From positions 1,738,501 to 1,802,500 of the forward strand of contig NZ_AP026708.1 of assembly GCF_026000375.1 (NCBI RefSeq): a stretch of DNA of 64,000 nt. The letters are read 5' to 3'. The first letter of the stretch is position 1, and every line of letters starts with the position of its first letter. Under the pieces are notes generated by a model. That model was not told where the DNA came from and searched no databases. It worked only from the letters and a program-made list of their open reading frames with translations. Source of the DNA: Pseudodesulfovibrio portus (lineage in GTDB: Bacteria > Desulfobacterota > Desulfovibrionia > Desulfovibrionales > Desulfovibrionaceae). Of the stretch, positions 8,616-17,039 are shown one piece after another. The position numbers were made by a program, and so were the translations under genes.

Positions 8616-8644
8616 TCCCGCCGGGGCGCACAGCCCCGGCGGGA
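8616..8644 (+). other. Intercistronic hairpin between pstS and pstC
   Basis: A perfect 12-bp GC-rich stem (8616-8627 with 8633-8644, loop GCACA) without a following T run. Such hairpins after a binding-protein gene usually protect the upstream mRNA from 3' decay or cause partial termination, keeping the binding protein in excess over the membrane subunits. Confidence 0.7.
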
Positions 8645-8669
8645 TAACGCTTGAATAAACGGGGATTCA

Positions 8670-9593
8670 ATGCTTGCACGTTCCTTCAAGGAAAAAGCCA
8701 TCAAGACGGGCTTCCTGTTGTGCGCCAGCGCGTCCATCATCGCCCTCGGCCTGATCATGTATTTTTTGGTGAACGAGGCCCTGCCCACCTTCACCGGCTT
8801 CAACGCCATGGGCGAAAAGTTCAGCGGCATCGGCATAACCGACTTCATCTTCGGCAGCCAATGGAAACCGGTCTCGGAAACGCCCCAATGGGGCATCCTG
8901 CCGCTGATCATGGGCTCGGTCTGGGTCACCCTGATCTCCTCGATCATCGCCATCCCGCTCGGCATCATGACCGCCGTGTACCTGGCCGAGATCGCCCCCA
9001 ACAAGGTGCGCGAGATCGTCAAGCCCATGGTCGAGCTGCTGGCATCCCTGCCGTCCGTCGTCATCGGCTTCTTCGGCCTGGCCGTGGTCGCGCCCCTGAT
9101 GCTGGAGGTCTTCGACATCCGCTTCGGCGTGAACATGCTCAACGCCTCCATCATGCTCGCCTTCATGGCCGTGCCGACCATCACCTCCATCGCCGAGGAC
9201 TCCATCCACTCCGTACCCGCCGAATTGCGCGAGGGCTCCCTGGCCCTGGGCGCAACCCGGTTCGAGACCATCTGGCGCGTGGTGCTCCCGGCCTCCCTGT
9301 CTGGCCTGTCCACCGCCGTGATCCTGGGCATGTCCCGGTCCATCGGCGAGACCATGGTCGTGCTCATGGTGGCGGGCGGCGCGGCCCGCATCCCGGACTC
9401 CATATTCGACCCGGTCCGCCCCATGCCCGCCTCCATCGCGGCGGAGATGGGCGAGACCAGCTTCGGCCTGGAGATGCACTATTTTTCCCTTTTCGCCATC
9501 GCCATGGTCCTGTTCCTCATCACCTTTCTCTTCAACCTCCTGGCCGACCACATTGCCCACAAGTACAAGCAGGTCGGCTCGGCAAGCCTCTAG
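8670..9593 (+). CDS. pstC: Phosphate ABC transporter, permease PstC
   Basis: One of the two inner-membrane subunits of the phosphate importer. The 307 residues contain about six membrane segments. The first lies at about 14-36, then a periplasmic loop, and the permease core starts at ILPLIMGSVWVTLISSIIAIPLG. The coupling-helix region that contacts the ATPase is visible as LREGSLALGATRFETIWRVV (EAA loop). The C-terminal part ends in another membrane helix and a basic tail. Short spacing to pstA (9 bases) indicates one transcript. Confidence 0.96.
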   Translation: MLARSFKEKAIKTGFLLCASASIIALGLIMYFLVNEALPTFTGFNAMGEKFSGIGITDFIFGSQWKPVSETPQWGILPLIMGSVWVTLISSIIAIPLGIMTAVYLAEIAPNKVREIVKPMVELLASLPSVVIGFFGLAVVAPLMLEVFDIRFGVNMLNASIMLAFMAVPTITSIAEDSIHSVPAELREGSLALGATRFETIWRVVLPASLSGLSTAVILGMSRSIGETMVVLMVAGGAARIPDSIFDPVRPMPASIAAEMGETSFGLEMHYFSLFAIAMVLFLITFLFNLLADHIAHKYKQVGSASL

Positions 9594-9602
9594 GAAAGGA
9601 AT

Positions 9603-10535
9603 ATGTCAGAAATGGCCAGCAACGAAATGACCGTAAACGGTTCCCATATCCCGGACCCGGCCGGTTCCCGGCTCCGGCGGAAGCTGACCCAGGAAACCTG
9701 GTTCACCCTGTTCCGCGCGGCCGTGGCCATCAACGGCATGGCCCTGTTCATCATCATCGGCTACATGGTCTACTACGGGCTCCCGGCCATCTCCTGGGAG
9801 TTCCTGACCTCCCAGCCCACCGAAGGCGGGCTGGCGGGCGGCATCTTCCCCTGCATCGTGGGCACCTTCTACCTGTCCATCGGTTCCATGGCCCTGGCCC
9901 TGCCCCTTGGCGTGGCCGCCGCCATATACCTGCACGAATACGCCATGCCCGGCCTGTTCATGCGCATCGTCCGGCTGTGCATCAACAACCTGGCCGGCGT
10001 GCCCTCGGTGGTCTTCGGGTTGTTCGGCATGGCCTTCTTCGTGGCCGCACGCGACCTCGGCGGCCTGGGAATGGGCGTGTCCATCGCCGCAGGCTGCATG
10101 ACCCTGGCCGTGCTCATCCTGCCGGTCATCATCGGCACCTCCGAGGAAGCCCTCAGGAGCGTTCCCGACACCTACCGCGAGGCCTCACTGGGGCTGGGCG
10201 CCACCAAGTGGCAGACCATCTTCAGGGTCGTGCTTCCCTCGGCCATGCCCGGCATCCTGACCGGCTCCATCCTGTCCATTTCCCGCGCTGCGGGCGAGAC
10301 TGCGGCCATCATGTTCACTGCCGCGGCCAGCTACAACCCCACCCTTCCGGGCTCGATCTTCGACGAGGTCATGGCCCTGCCCTACCAGATCTATTCGCTG
10401 TCGGTTTCCTCCACCGACCCCGAAGCCACACTCCCCCTCCAGTACGGCACCTCTCTCGTGCTGGTGGCCCTGGTCCTGGGCATGAACCTCATCGCCATCC
10501 TGCTCCGGTCGCGCCTGCGCAAGAAGCTGACCTAG
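9603..10535 (+). CDS. pstA: Phosphate ABC transporter, permease PstA
   Basis: Second inner-membrane subunit of the phosphate importer, 310 residues with about six membrane helices. The EAA coupling loop reads YREASLGLGATKWQTIFRVV. An AAGGAAT ribosome site precedes ATG 9603. In most genomes pstB (the ATPase) and phoU follow directly. Here the operon ends at a strong terminator, so the ATPase must be supplied from elsewhere. Confidence 0.96.
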   Translation: MSEMASNEMTVNGSHIPDPAGSRLRRKLTQETWFTLFRAAVAINGMALFIIIGYMVYYGLPAISWEFLTSQPTEGGLAGGIFPCIVGTFYLSIGSMALALPLGVAAAIYLHEYAMPGLFMRIVRLCINNLAGVPSVVFGLFGMAFFVAARDLGGLGMGVSIAAGCMTLAVLILPVIIGTSEEALRSVPDTYREASLGLGATKWQTIFRVVLPSAMPGILTGSILSISRAAGETAAIMFTAAASYNPTLPGSIFDEVMALPYQIYSLSVSSTDPEATLPLQYGTSLVLVALVLGMNLIAILLRSRLRKKLT

Positions 10536-10541
10536 GACGCC

Positions 10542-10589
10542 CCACGAAAAAGGCCCCTGCACCGCTCGGTGCAGGGGCCTTTTTCGTGG
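10542..10589. terminator. Bidirectional terminator after pstA
   Basis: A perfect 22-bp stem (10542-10563 with 10568-10589, loop GCTC) contains an A5 run in the left arm and a T5 run in the right arm, so it reads as an intrinsic terminator in both directions. It sits between convergent pstA and the glycosyltransferase gene. Confidence 0.9.
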
Positions 10590-10605
10590 ACAGCCGAAAG
10601 GCGTT

Positions 10606-11694
10606 TCAGCCAAGGCGACCATACAGCTTCATGTAGTCCGCCACCATCCGCTCCACGGGAAACCGCTTCCGGCCCGACACAAAAGCCTCTCCGGACATCT
10701 GCCGGATCAACCCGGGGTCTTTCAAAAGCCGTGAGCCCGCCTCGACAAAGGACGCCTTGTCTCCGGGCTGGACGAGCAGGCCGGTCATCTGATCGGTCAC
10801 CTGCTCGGGCACGCCGCCCACGGAATAGGCCACCACGGGCAGGCCGCAGGACATGGCCTCCAGGATGACCAGGGAATGGTTGTCCGCCCTGGTGGGGTAG
10901 AGCAGCACATCCGAGGCGGCCATGAGCAGGGTAAGCTTTTCGCGCTCCACGTAGGGCCAGACAATGAGGTCGCCCACGCGCTCCTCGCGGTCCCCGCCCA
11001 CGGCAAAGCAGACCAGCTCGGGGACATGCGCCTTGAGCGCCACCCAGAGGTCCTGCCAGACGTCGCCGGACTTGTAGGCCGCGTCCATGCCGCCGTGGGC
11101 CGCGAACAAGGCGACGCGGGCCGCAGGGTGAATGCCCAGCGCCTGCCGCGCCTCGGGCTTGGACGGGGCGCGCTCCGGCCAGGGGATGCCGTTGGGGATG
11201 ACGGTCACGGGCTGGAACAGGTGGACCTTGGCAAGCCGGGCCAGCCACCGCGAAGGCGCTACCAAGGCCGGTTTCAACCGTCTCACCTGCTCGGCCTTGG
11301 CCTTGCGCAAAACAGACGATTCCGGGAAGACCCTGGGACACGGCTCTGCGCAGTCCGCGTCCACGTTGGCGCACCCCAGCGGATACGGGCAGCCGCCGGT
11401 GAACAGTTCGCAGTCGTGCAGGGTGATGACGAGCTTGTTCCGGGAACGTATGTTCCCCAGCAGGGCGGGCCAGTTGCCGGAACAGTGCACGTGGCCGATT
11501 GCCTGCCTGGGCAGATACCGCCCGAAGTCCTCCGGCAGGATTGCCGCACCATCCGCCTTCTCGGCCAGCTCGAAACTCAGGTTGGCCTCGCCCCCCGCTT
11601 CCACGAGCCCGTCCATGATCAGCCGGGCCACGCGCGTGGCCCCGCCCGAGGTCTCCAGGCCGGTGTGGTGATAAACCGGAAGAAGGTCGGTCAT
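10606..11694 (-). CDS. Glycosyltransferase family 4 (GT-B fold)
   Basis: The 362-residue protein looks like a retaining GT-B transferase that adds a sugar from a nucleotide donor to a glycan or lipid acceptor. The donor-binding C-terminal half has VAPSRWLARLAK, VIPNGIPWP, and the E-x7-E type segment SLVILEAMSCGLPVVAYSVGG followed by PEQV. The N-terminal half has an unusual cysteine-rich loop (HDCELFTGGCPYPLGC...DCAEPCPR). That loop is known from some WcaC/colanic-acid-type transferases. Its ATG directly follows the TAG of the upstream gene in the same frame, with GGAG six bases upstream. Acceptor and product are unknown. Confidence 0.85.
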   Translation of the reverse strand: MTDLLPVYHHTGLETSGGATRVARLIMDGLVEAGGEANLSFELAEKADGAAILPEDFGRYLPRQAIGHVHCSGNWPALLGNIRSRNKLVITLHDCELFTGGCPYPLGCANVDADCAEPCPRVFPESSVLRKAKAEQVRRLKPALVAPSRWLARLAKVHLFQPVTVIPNGIPWPERAPSKPEARQALGIHPAARVALFAAHGGMDAAYKSGDVWQDLWVALKAHVPELVCFAVGGDREERVGDLIVWPYVEREKLTLLMAASDVLLYPTRADNHSLVILEAMSCGLPVVAYSVGGVPEQVTDQMTGLLVQPGDKASFVEAGSRLLKDPGLIRQMSGEAFVSGRKRFPVERMVADYMKLYGRLG

Positions 11695-14400
11695 CTAGTT
11701 CTCCGCCTTCTCCATGTCCAGGGTCATGTCGACCAGGTCATCGTCGTGGGGGGCGGGAGTGATCACGAACCCGAACTTCCTGGACAGCCCCTGCATGGCC
11801 TTGTTCTCGACCATGGTCTGGCCGGTGAGCACCTTGGTGCCGCGCTCCCGGGTGTACCGGATGCCCTTGTGAAAGAGCATGGAACCGAGCCCCTCGCCCT
11901 TCATGTCCGAGCGGACCACGATGGCGAACTCGGCCTCGGTGTTGTCCGGGCGGGTGTTGGTGCGCATGACGCCCAGGGTTTCAGGCTCGCCCCGCTCGTC
12001 GGGAGCCGTGGCGATGAAGGCCATCTCCCTGTCGTAGTCGATCTGGGTGAACCGGGCGATGTCCTTGTGGCCGAAGTCGCGCGGGACCACGCCGAAGAAG
12101 CGCAGCCGGAGGTCTTCGTCGGAGAGGCTGGCCAGGAAGACGCGGTGGGTCTCCTCGTCCTCCGGACGGATGGGCCGGAGGGTGACCTGGCGGCCCGACC
12201 TGAGGACCACGCATTCCTCCAGCTCGCGCGGATAGGGACGGATGGCCAGCCGGGTCTCGCCGTGGCCGGAAAAGGGCGCAATGCCGATCTTGCCGCCCAG
12301 GGCCAGCACGCCCTCGGAGTCGGCGTACAGCGGGTTGATGTCGATGGAGCGAATCTGCGGCACGTCCACGATGAGTTGGGATATCTGGATGAGCGTCAGG
12401 CAGATGTCGTCGATATCCGTCGGCAGATGGGAGCGCGACCCCTTGAGCAGGGTGGAAATGCGCGTCCGGTTGACCAGTTCCTTGGCCAGGGACATGGACA
12501 GCGGGGGCAGGGTCAGGGCCTGGTCCTGGATCATCTCGCGGGCCATGCCGCCATGCCCGAAGTGGATGACCGGCCCGAAGACCGAGTCCACGGAGGCCGA
12601 CACGGACAGCTCGTGCGCGCCGGGCCTGCGCCCCATCTTCTGGACCGTGAATCCCTCGATGTAGGCGTCGGGCCGCTCACGGGTGCAGCGGGCCAGGATG
12701 GAGGCCGCCCCCTCCCAGACCCGTTCCGGGGTCTCCAGGTCGAGGAGCACGCCGCCCACGTCGAACGGCTGGGGAATCTGCGGGGAACGCAGCTTGAGGG
12801 CCACGGGGTAGCCCAGCTTGTCGGCGGCGATGACCGCCTCCTTGGCGGACACGGCTATGCGCGTCTCCACCACCGGGATGCCGTAGGCGGCCAGGATGTC
12901 CTTGGCCTCGGGCTCGGTCAGGGTCTTGCGCCCGTCCGAAAGGGCCTTGTTCACGACCTCGCGCGCCCTGGCGGTGTCCGGGAAGAAATCCGAAGGCAGG
13001 GAGTCCGGGGTCTCGATGAGCATCTCCTGGTTGCGCAGGTACTCGGCCATGTACAGGAAGGCCTGCACCGCCTGGGTGGGCGTCTCGTAGGTGGGGATGT
13101 CCGCCGCCCGGAACACGTCGCGGGATTTCTCGGCCGCGCCCGACCCCAGCCAGGCCGTGAGTACCATGCGCTTGACCCGCTTCAGGGAGTCGCGCAGTCC
13201 CTCGGCAATCTCGGTGTCGGGCTGGGCTGTCCAGGGCACGTGCATGACCAGGATGCCGTTGGAACCGCGATCCTTGACCAGCAGCTTGAGGACCTCGGAG
13301 TACGCCTTGCCGTCCGCGTTGAACGGGATATCCACCGGGTTGGCCCGCGACCAGTTTTCCTCGCCGAGCACGGCGTCGATGCTCTTGACGGTCTCCTCGG
13401 ACAGGGGGGCCAGCTTACCGCCCCCGGCCAGGAGCCGGTCTGCGGCCAGGATGCCGGCGGACGTGCCGTTGGTCAGGATGGCCAGCTTCCGGCCGAAGAC
13501 CGCCTTGGGCGTGCCGAGCGTCTGGGCCGCGTCGAACAACCCGTCGATGTCCTCCACCCGAAGCATGCCCGCCCGGCGAAAGGCCACATCGTAGACTTCG
13601 TCCTCCAACCGCTGGTCCCCCGTCTCCTTGAGCTTGAGGTCCGCCAGCACGGTGTCCAGCGCCTGGCCGGGCCGGATGACCAGCACCGGCTTGTTGCGCG
13701 AGGCGGCGCGGGCTGCGGACATGAACTCGCGGGCGTTCTTGATGGACTCGACGTAGAGCATGATGGACCGGGTCAGCGGGTCCGAACCGAGATAATCGAG
13801 GATGTCGGCAAAGGTGACGTCGATGCGGCTGCCCAGCGCGATCATGTGAGAGAAGCCCACGCCCTTGTCGATGGCCCAGTCCAGAACCGTGGCGAACAGG
13901 GAGTCGGACTGGGAGATGAAGGCCACCTTGCCCGGTCCTACTGCGGCGTGGGCCAGGGAGGCGTTCAGGTTCAGCGACGGCACCATGAAGCCCAGGGATT
14001 TGGGACCGATGATGCGGATCTCCGGCGGCCGGGCCACGGACAGGATGGTGGACTTGACGTCCTGGCGCTCCTCTTCGGACATGGAGGCGAACCCCGCGCC
14101 CATGAGCACAACGCCCCTGGTGCCCCGCTCCTTGAGGGAGTGGATGATCTCCGGCACCTCGTCCAGCGGCGAACAGACCACGGCCAGGTCGGGGGCCTTG
14201 GGCAGATGCTTGACGGACGGGTAGGTGAGCACGCCCGCGATGGCCTCGGCGGTGGCCGAGACAGGCATGACCGGCCCCATGAACCCGCCGGCCATGACGT
14301 TGCGCATGACGATATTGCCCGCATTCTGCGGGTCGTTGGTGGCACCGATGACGGCCACGGACGTTGGCTTGAAGAGATATTCGAGATTGGTGACGCTCAT
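11695..14400 (-). CDS. Pat-like protein: acyl-CoA synthetase (ADP-forming) domains fused to GNAT acetyltransferase
   Basis: A 901-residue fusion. Residues 1 to about 460 match the CoA-binding and ligase domains of ADP-forming acyl-CoA synthetase (VAVIGATNDPQNAGNIVMRN, GKVAFISQSDSLFATVLDWA). An ATP-grasp subunit covers about 470-690 and a GNAT domain the last 180 residues. The SHTG stretch with the catalytic histidine is not found where expected (RPGQALDTVLADLK follows instead). The synthetase part is therefore probably regulatory, as in the protein acetyltransferase Pat. A role in reversible lysine acetylation of metabolic enzymes is inferred. Start 14400 is set by GAGGAG; it is cotranscribed with the glycosyltransferase. 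Confidence 0.85.
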   Translation of the reverse strand: MSVTNLEYLFKPTSVAVIGATNDPQNAGNIVMRNVMAGGFMGPVMPVSATAEAIAGVLTYPSVKHLPKAPDLAVVCSPLDEVPEIIHSLKERGTRGVVLMGAGFASMSEEERQDVKSTILSVARPPEIRIIGPKSLGFMVPSLNLNASLAHAAVGPGKVAFISQSDSLFATVLDWAIDKGVGFSHMIALGSRIDVTFADILDYLGSDPLTRSIMLYVESIKNAREFMSAARAASRNKPVLVIRPGQALDTVLADLKLKETGDQRLEDEVYDVAFRRAGMLRVEDIDGLFDAAQTLGTPKAVFGRKLAILTNGTSAGILAADRLLAGGGKLAPLSEETVKSIDAVLGEENWSRANPVDIPFNADGKAYSEVLKLLVKDRGSNGILVMHVPWTAQPDTEIAEGLRDSLKRVKRMVLTAWLGSGAAEKSRDVFRAADIPTYETPTQAVQAFLYMAEYLRNQEMLIETPDSLPSDFFPDTARAREVVNKALSDGRKTLTEPEAKDILAAYGIPVVETRIAVSAKEAVIAADKLGYPVALKLRSPQIPQPFDVGGVLLDLETPERVWEGAASILARCTRERPDAYIEGFTVQKMGRRPGAHELSVSASVDSVFGPVIHFGHGGMAREMIQDQALTLPPLSMSLAKELVNRTRISTLLKGSRSHLPTDIDDICLTLIQISQLIVDVPQIRSIDINPLYADSEGVLALGGKIGIAPFSGHGETRLAIRPYPRELEECVVLRSGRQVTLRPIRPEDEETHRVFLASLSDEDLRLRFFGVVPRDFGHKDIARFTQIDYDREMAFIATAPDERGEPETLGVMRTNTRPDNTEAEFAIVVRSDMKGEGLGSMLFHKGIRYTRERGTKVLTGQTMVENKAMQGLSRKFGFVITPAPHDDDLVDMTLDMEKAEN

Positions 14401-14534
14401 GTGGCTCCTCGGCAAGACGAAAATTCAGGTGTTTCCAAGCCACGATAGCTTTTTTTTACGCAGTCAGGCAACCACCCAATACACTGTGGACTATACTGAA
14501 ATTCCATATATTGTTCGAATGCGTTCAAACACCC

Positions 14535-14561
14535 TAAAGTTTTCACCGCAGCGACCGATAA
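14535..14561 (+). promoter_or_regulatory. Sigma-28 (FliA) promoter of the FlxA-like gene
   Basis: TAAAGTTT (14535-14542), an 11-base spacer and ACCGATAA (14554-14561) match the flagellar sigma-28 consensus TAAAGTTT-N11-GCCGATAA at 15 of 16 positions with exact spacing. It points at the gene starting at 14605 and lies in a non-coding region divergent from the Pat-like gene. Confidence 0.85.
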
Positions 14562-14604
14562 GTCACTTGGGATAGGTATATTCTTTTTCCGAGGAGAGGT
14601 CGTT

Positions 14605-15060
14605 ATGGCTATCGAATCATTGGCGCAGCAGACATCGGTTTTCGTCGACTCGATGAACCTCAGGCTTTCGTCTGCGGAAAAAACCGCGGACGAGAACGCC
14701 CAGGAGGCCAAGACCCCGGCCCAGGGGGACACCGTGACCATCTCCGAGGAGGCCCGGGCGATCATTGCCATGGAAAAGCAGGATCAGTCCGGCCAGACCG
14801 ACGAGGAATCGGACATGGACCAGACCATCCAGACCCTCAAGGACCAGATCGAAAAGCTGGAGCAGGAGATCAAGGACCTGGAAGACAAGCCCATCCCCGA
14901 AGCGCAGAAGCGGACCCAGATACAGGACAAGGAGACCCGCCTCATGGAACTGCGCGACCAGCTCGTCAAAGCCCAGCAGACCAAGCTCAAGATCGATGGG
15001 CAGACCCTTGGCGGCGGCACCAGCGCAGAGGGCTTCGGCAACAGCGTGGCCAGCTTCTGA
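14605..15060 (+). CDS. FlxA-like coiled-coil protein
   Basis: The 151-residue protein has no signal peptide or membrane segment. A Ser/Thr/Gln-rich head is followed by a charged coiled coil at about 68-125 (heptads in TIQTLKDQIEKLEQEIKDLE). It ends in a flexible Gly/Ser tail. The composition and coil resemble the FlxA-like family; in E. coli flxA is a member of the FliA regulon. The near-perfect sigma-28 promoter upstream supports a link with late flagellar expression. Molecular function is unknown. GAGGAGAGG precedes the ATG, and an intrinsic terminator follows, so it is a single-gene unit. Confidence 0.7.
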   Translation: MAIESLAQQTSVFVDSMNLRLSSAEKTADENAQEAKTPAQGDTVTISEEARAIIAMEKQDQSGQTDEESDMDQTIQTLKDQIEKLEQEIKDLEDKPIPEAQKRTQIQDKETRLMELRDQLVKAQQTKLKIDGQTLGGGTSAEGFGNSVASF

Positions 15061-15090
15061 CGCTCCACCGGCCAGACAGGCGACACCAGG

Positions 15091-15118
15091 GCGGCAGGGA
15101 CGACCTGCCGCTTTTTTT
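15091..15118 (+). terminator. Intrinsic terminator after the FlxA-like gene
   Basis: An 8-bp GC stem (15091-15098 with 15104-15111, loop GACGA) is followed directly by seven T. This is a textbook Rho-independent terminator. Confidence 0.92.
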
Positions 15119-15235
15119 CGCCCGACAATTCACGACCGGACTTCCCCCCGGCAACCTTCCCCGCCTTGACTCTTTTCTCGAAATCCATCTAAGTGCAGCG
15201 TAGAAGGATAGCCCATAACCTGCTGCGAGAATGGC

Positions 15236-16894
15236 ATGTCGGACTCATACGCCTTTTCGGATCTTGTGGATTTCGACATCATCAAGGGACTGTTGGACCA
15301 GTTCCACGAGTTGACCGGAATGCCTCCCTCCATCACCGACGTCGACGGCAATCTGCTGCTCACGGTGGGTTTCAAGACCATCTGCAAGGACTACCACCGC
15401 GTCCACCCCGACACCCTGAAGCGTTGCGTCGAAAGCGACGTCCTGCTGTCCCGCGCGATGAACGCCCGGAGCGGCTATGCCTGTTACGAATGCCTCAACG
15501 GGCTGGTCGATCTGGCCATTCCCATCGTCATCGACGAGATCCACATGGCCACCCTGTTCATCGGACAGTTCTTCATGGACGCCCCGCCGCCCAGGGAGCG
15601 GTTCGTCAAACAGGCCGAGGAATTCGGCTTTGACATGGACGGCTACATGGACGCCCTGGACGAGATACCCCTCTTTTCCCGGAAGGAAGTGGAATTGGCC
15701 GCCAAATTCCTGTCCAAGCTGGCCCAGCTGATCGGGGAAATGGGACTGAGCCACAAACGGCTCGCCTCCTTCAACCGGACGCTGGAACAGACCGTCAGGG
15801 AGCGCACCGATCAGCTCCGGGAGGAAAGCGAACTGCGCCAGCGCGCCCTTGCCGAGATCGAAACCATTTTCAACACCGCCTCCGTGGCCATCGTCCTGGT
15901 CAAGGGAGACCGCCTCATATACAAGGTCAACCGGGAGTTCGAACGGCTCTCCGGCTACACGCGGGAGGAGGCCGTCGGCCGGAGCTCGCGCAGGGCCTTT
16001 GCCTCTGAAGAGGCTTTCGAAACCTTTGCCGCGTCCGTGTATCCGCGTCTGGCCAATGGCGAAAATGTGGAAATGGAGCACCAGTTCCTGTGCAGGGACG
16101 GAAAGGCTCTCTGGGTTTCCATGCACGGCAAGAGCCTCAACCCGCCCGACATCGAGGACGGAGTCATCTGGTTCATTACCGACATCACCGAGCGCAAGGA
16201 GCTGGAGCGGCTCAAGGAGGACGTGGAACGCATCACCCGGCACGACCTCAAGGTGCCGCTCAACGGCATCATCGGCATGTGCCAGTCCCTGCTCATCGAT
16301 TCCGGCCTGACCCCGGAACAACGCGAGGACATCAAGCTCATCGAGGAAGCGGGCTTCCGGATGAACGATCAGATCGTCCAGTCCCTTGAACTCTACAAGA
16401 TCGAGGCAGGGACCTACGAATTCACACCCGTCCCCGTGGATTTGGGCCACGGCGTCCGCAAGGTCATCCGCGACCTGAGCCACAGGGCGGCCATGAAGGT
16501 GGTGCAGTTCAATATCCTGATCAACGGCGTCCTGGACGACATGGTCGATCCGTTCATGGCCGGGGCCGACCCCATGCTGCTGCACACCCTGCTCTCCAAC
16601 CTGATCAGCAACGCGGTGGACGCCGCGCCGATGCACACCCCGATCACCATCAACATGGAGAGCCGGGGGGACATGGTCCTGGTCTCCATCCACAACCAGG
16701 GGGCGGTGCCCTGGGAAATACGGGAAGCCTTCTTCGACAAGTACGTGACCCACGGCAAGACCGGCGGCACGGGGCTCGGGACCTACACGGCCAAGCTCAT
16801 GGCGGACGCCCAGAACGGGCGCATCACCATGGAAACCGACGACTCCACCGGCACGACCGTGACCGTCTGGCTCCCGGCTGCAGAGAGCATATAG
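15236..16894 (+). CDS. PocR-PAS sensor histidine kinase
   Basis: A 552-residue soluble kinase. Residues about 5-175 form a PocR ligand-binding domain, with a Cys cluster (CYECLNGLVDLAIPI) and an unchanged FIGQFFM segment. PocR domains are thought to sense small hydrocarbon-type ligands such as 1,2-propanediol. A short coil and a PAS domain (about 200-320) follow. Then comes the dimerisation helix with phospho-acceptor His in RHDLKVPLNGIIG, and an ATPase domain with NLISNAVDAAP and GGTGLGTYTAKLMA. No partner response regulator is adjacent. No membrane segment is seen. The ribosome site is weak, so the exact start is less sure. Confidence 0.88.
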   Translation: MSDSYAFSDLVDFDIIKGLLDQFHELTGMPPSITDVDGNLLLTVGFKTICKDYHRVHPDTLKRCVESDVLLSRAMNARSGYACYECLNGLVDLAIPIVIDEIHMATLFIGQFFMDAPPPRERFVKQAEEFGFDMDGYMDALDEIPLFSRKEVELAAKFLSKLAQLIGEMGLSHKRLASFNRTLEQTVRERTDQLREESELRQRALAEIETIFNTASVAIVLVKGDRLIYKVNREFERLSGYTREEAVGRSSRRAFASEEAFETFAASVYPRLANGENVEMEHQFLCRDGKALWVSMHGKSLNPPDIEDGVIWFITDITERKELERLKEDVERITRHDLKVPLNGIIGMCQSLLIDSGLTPEQREDIKLIEEAGFRMNDQIVQSLELYKIEAGTYEFTPVPVDLGHGVRKVIRDLSHRAAMKVVQFNILINGVLDDMVDPFMAGADPMLLHTLLSNLISNAVDAAPMHTPITINMESRGDMVLVSIHNQGAVPWEIREAFFDKYVTHGKTGGTGLGTYTAKLMADAQNGRITMETDDSTGTTVTVWLPAAESI

Positions 16895-16936
16895 CGGGAT
16901 GCGAAAACCCCTCCGCCCGCCCTGGCAATCCGGGGG

Positions 16937-16966
16937 TTGACGGATAATTCCCCGGGCGTATATATT
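16937..16966 (+). promoter_or_regulatory. Likely sigma-70 promoter for the 17040 gene
   Basis: TTGACG at 16937-16942 and TATATT at 16961-16966 (18-base spacer), or TATATA at 16959-16964 (16-base spacer), lie about 75 bases upstream of the repeat-protein gene. The -10 area is a symmetric A/T run that could also be a binding site. Confidence 0.55.
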
Positions 16967-17039
16967 ATATATGCCAGATTGCCCGTTCGCGGGTTCTTTG
17001 CAGGCCAGGGAAGGCCCGCTTCTGGGGGGAGAGACACCC

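Noticed and set aside
11695-11697. Read-through fusion of the Pat-like protein and the glycosyltransferase
   Set aside because: The two products have unrelated functions, and a GGAG ribosome site precedes the ATG, so ordinary coupled translation explains it.
10876-14448. Open frame of about 1190 codons on the plus strand
   Set aside because: It lies antisense to the glycosyltransferase and Pat-like genes, which have clear motifs. Long antisense frames are expected in GC-rich DNA, and its translation has no recognisable domain. The same holds for 489-2981 (antisense to aspS) and 41739-44825 (antisense to the hybrid kinase).
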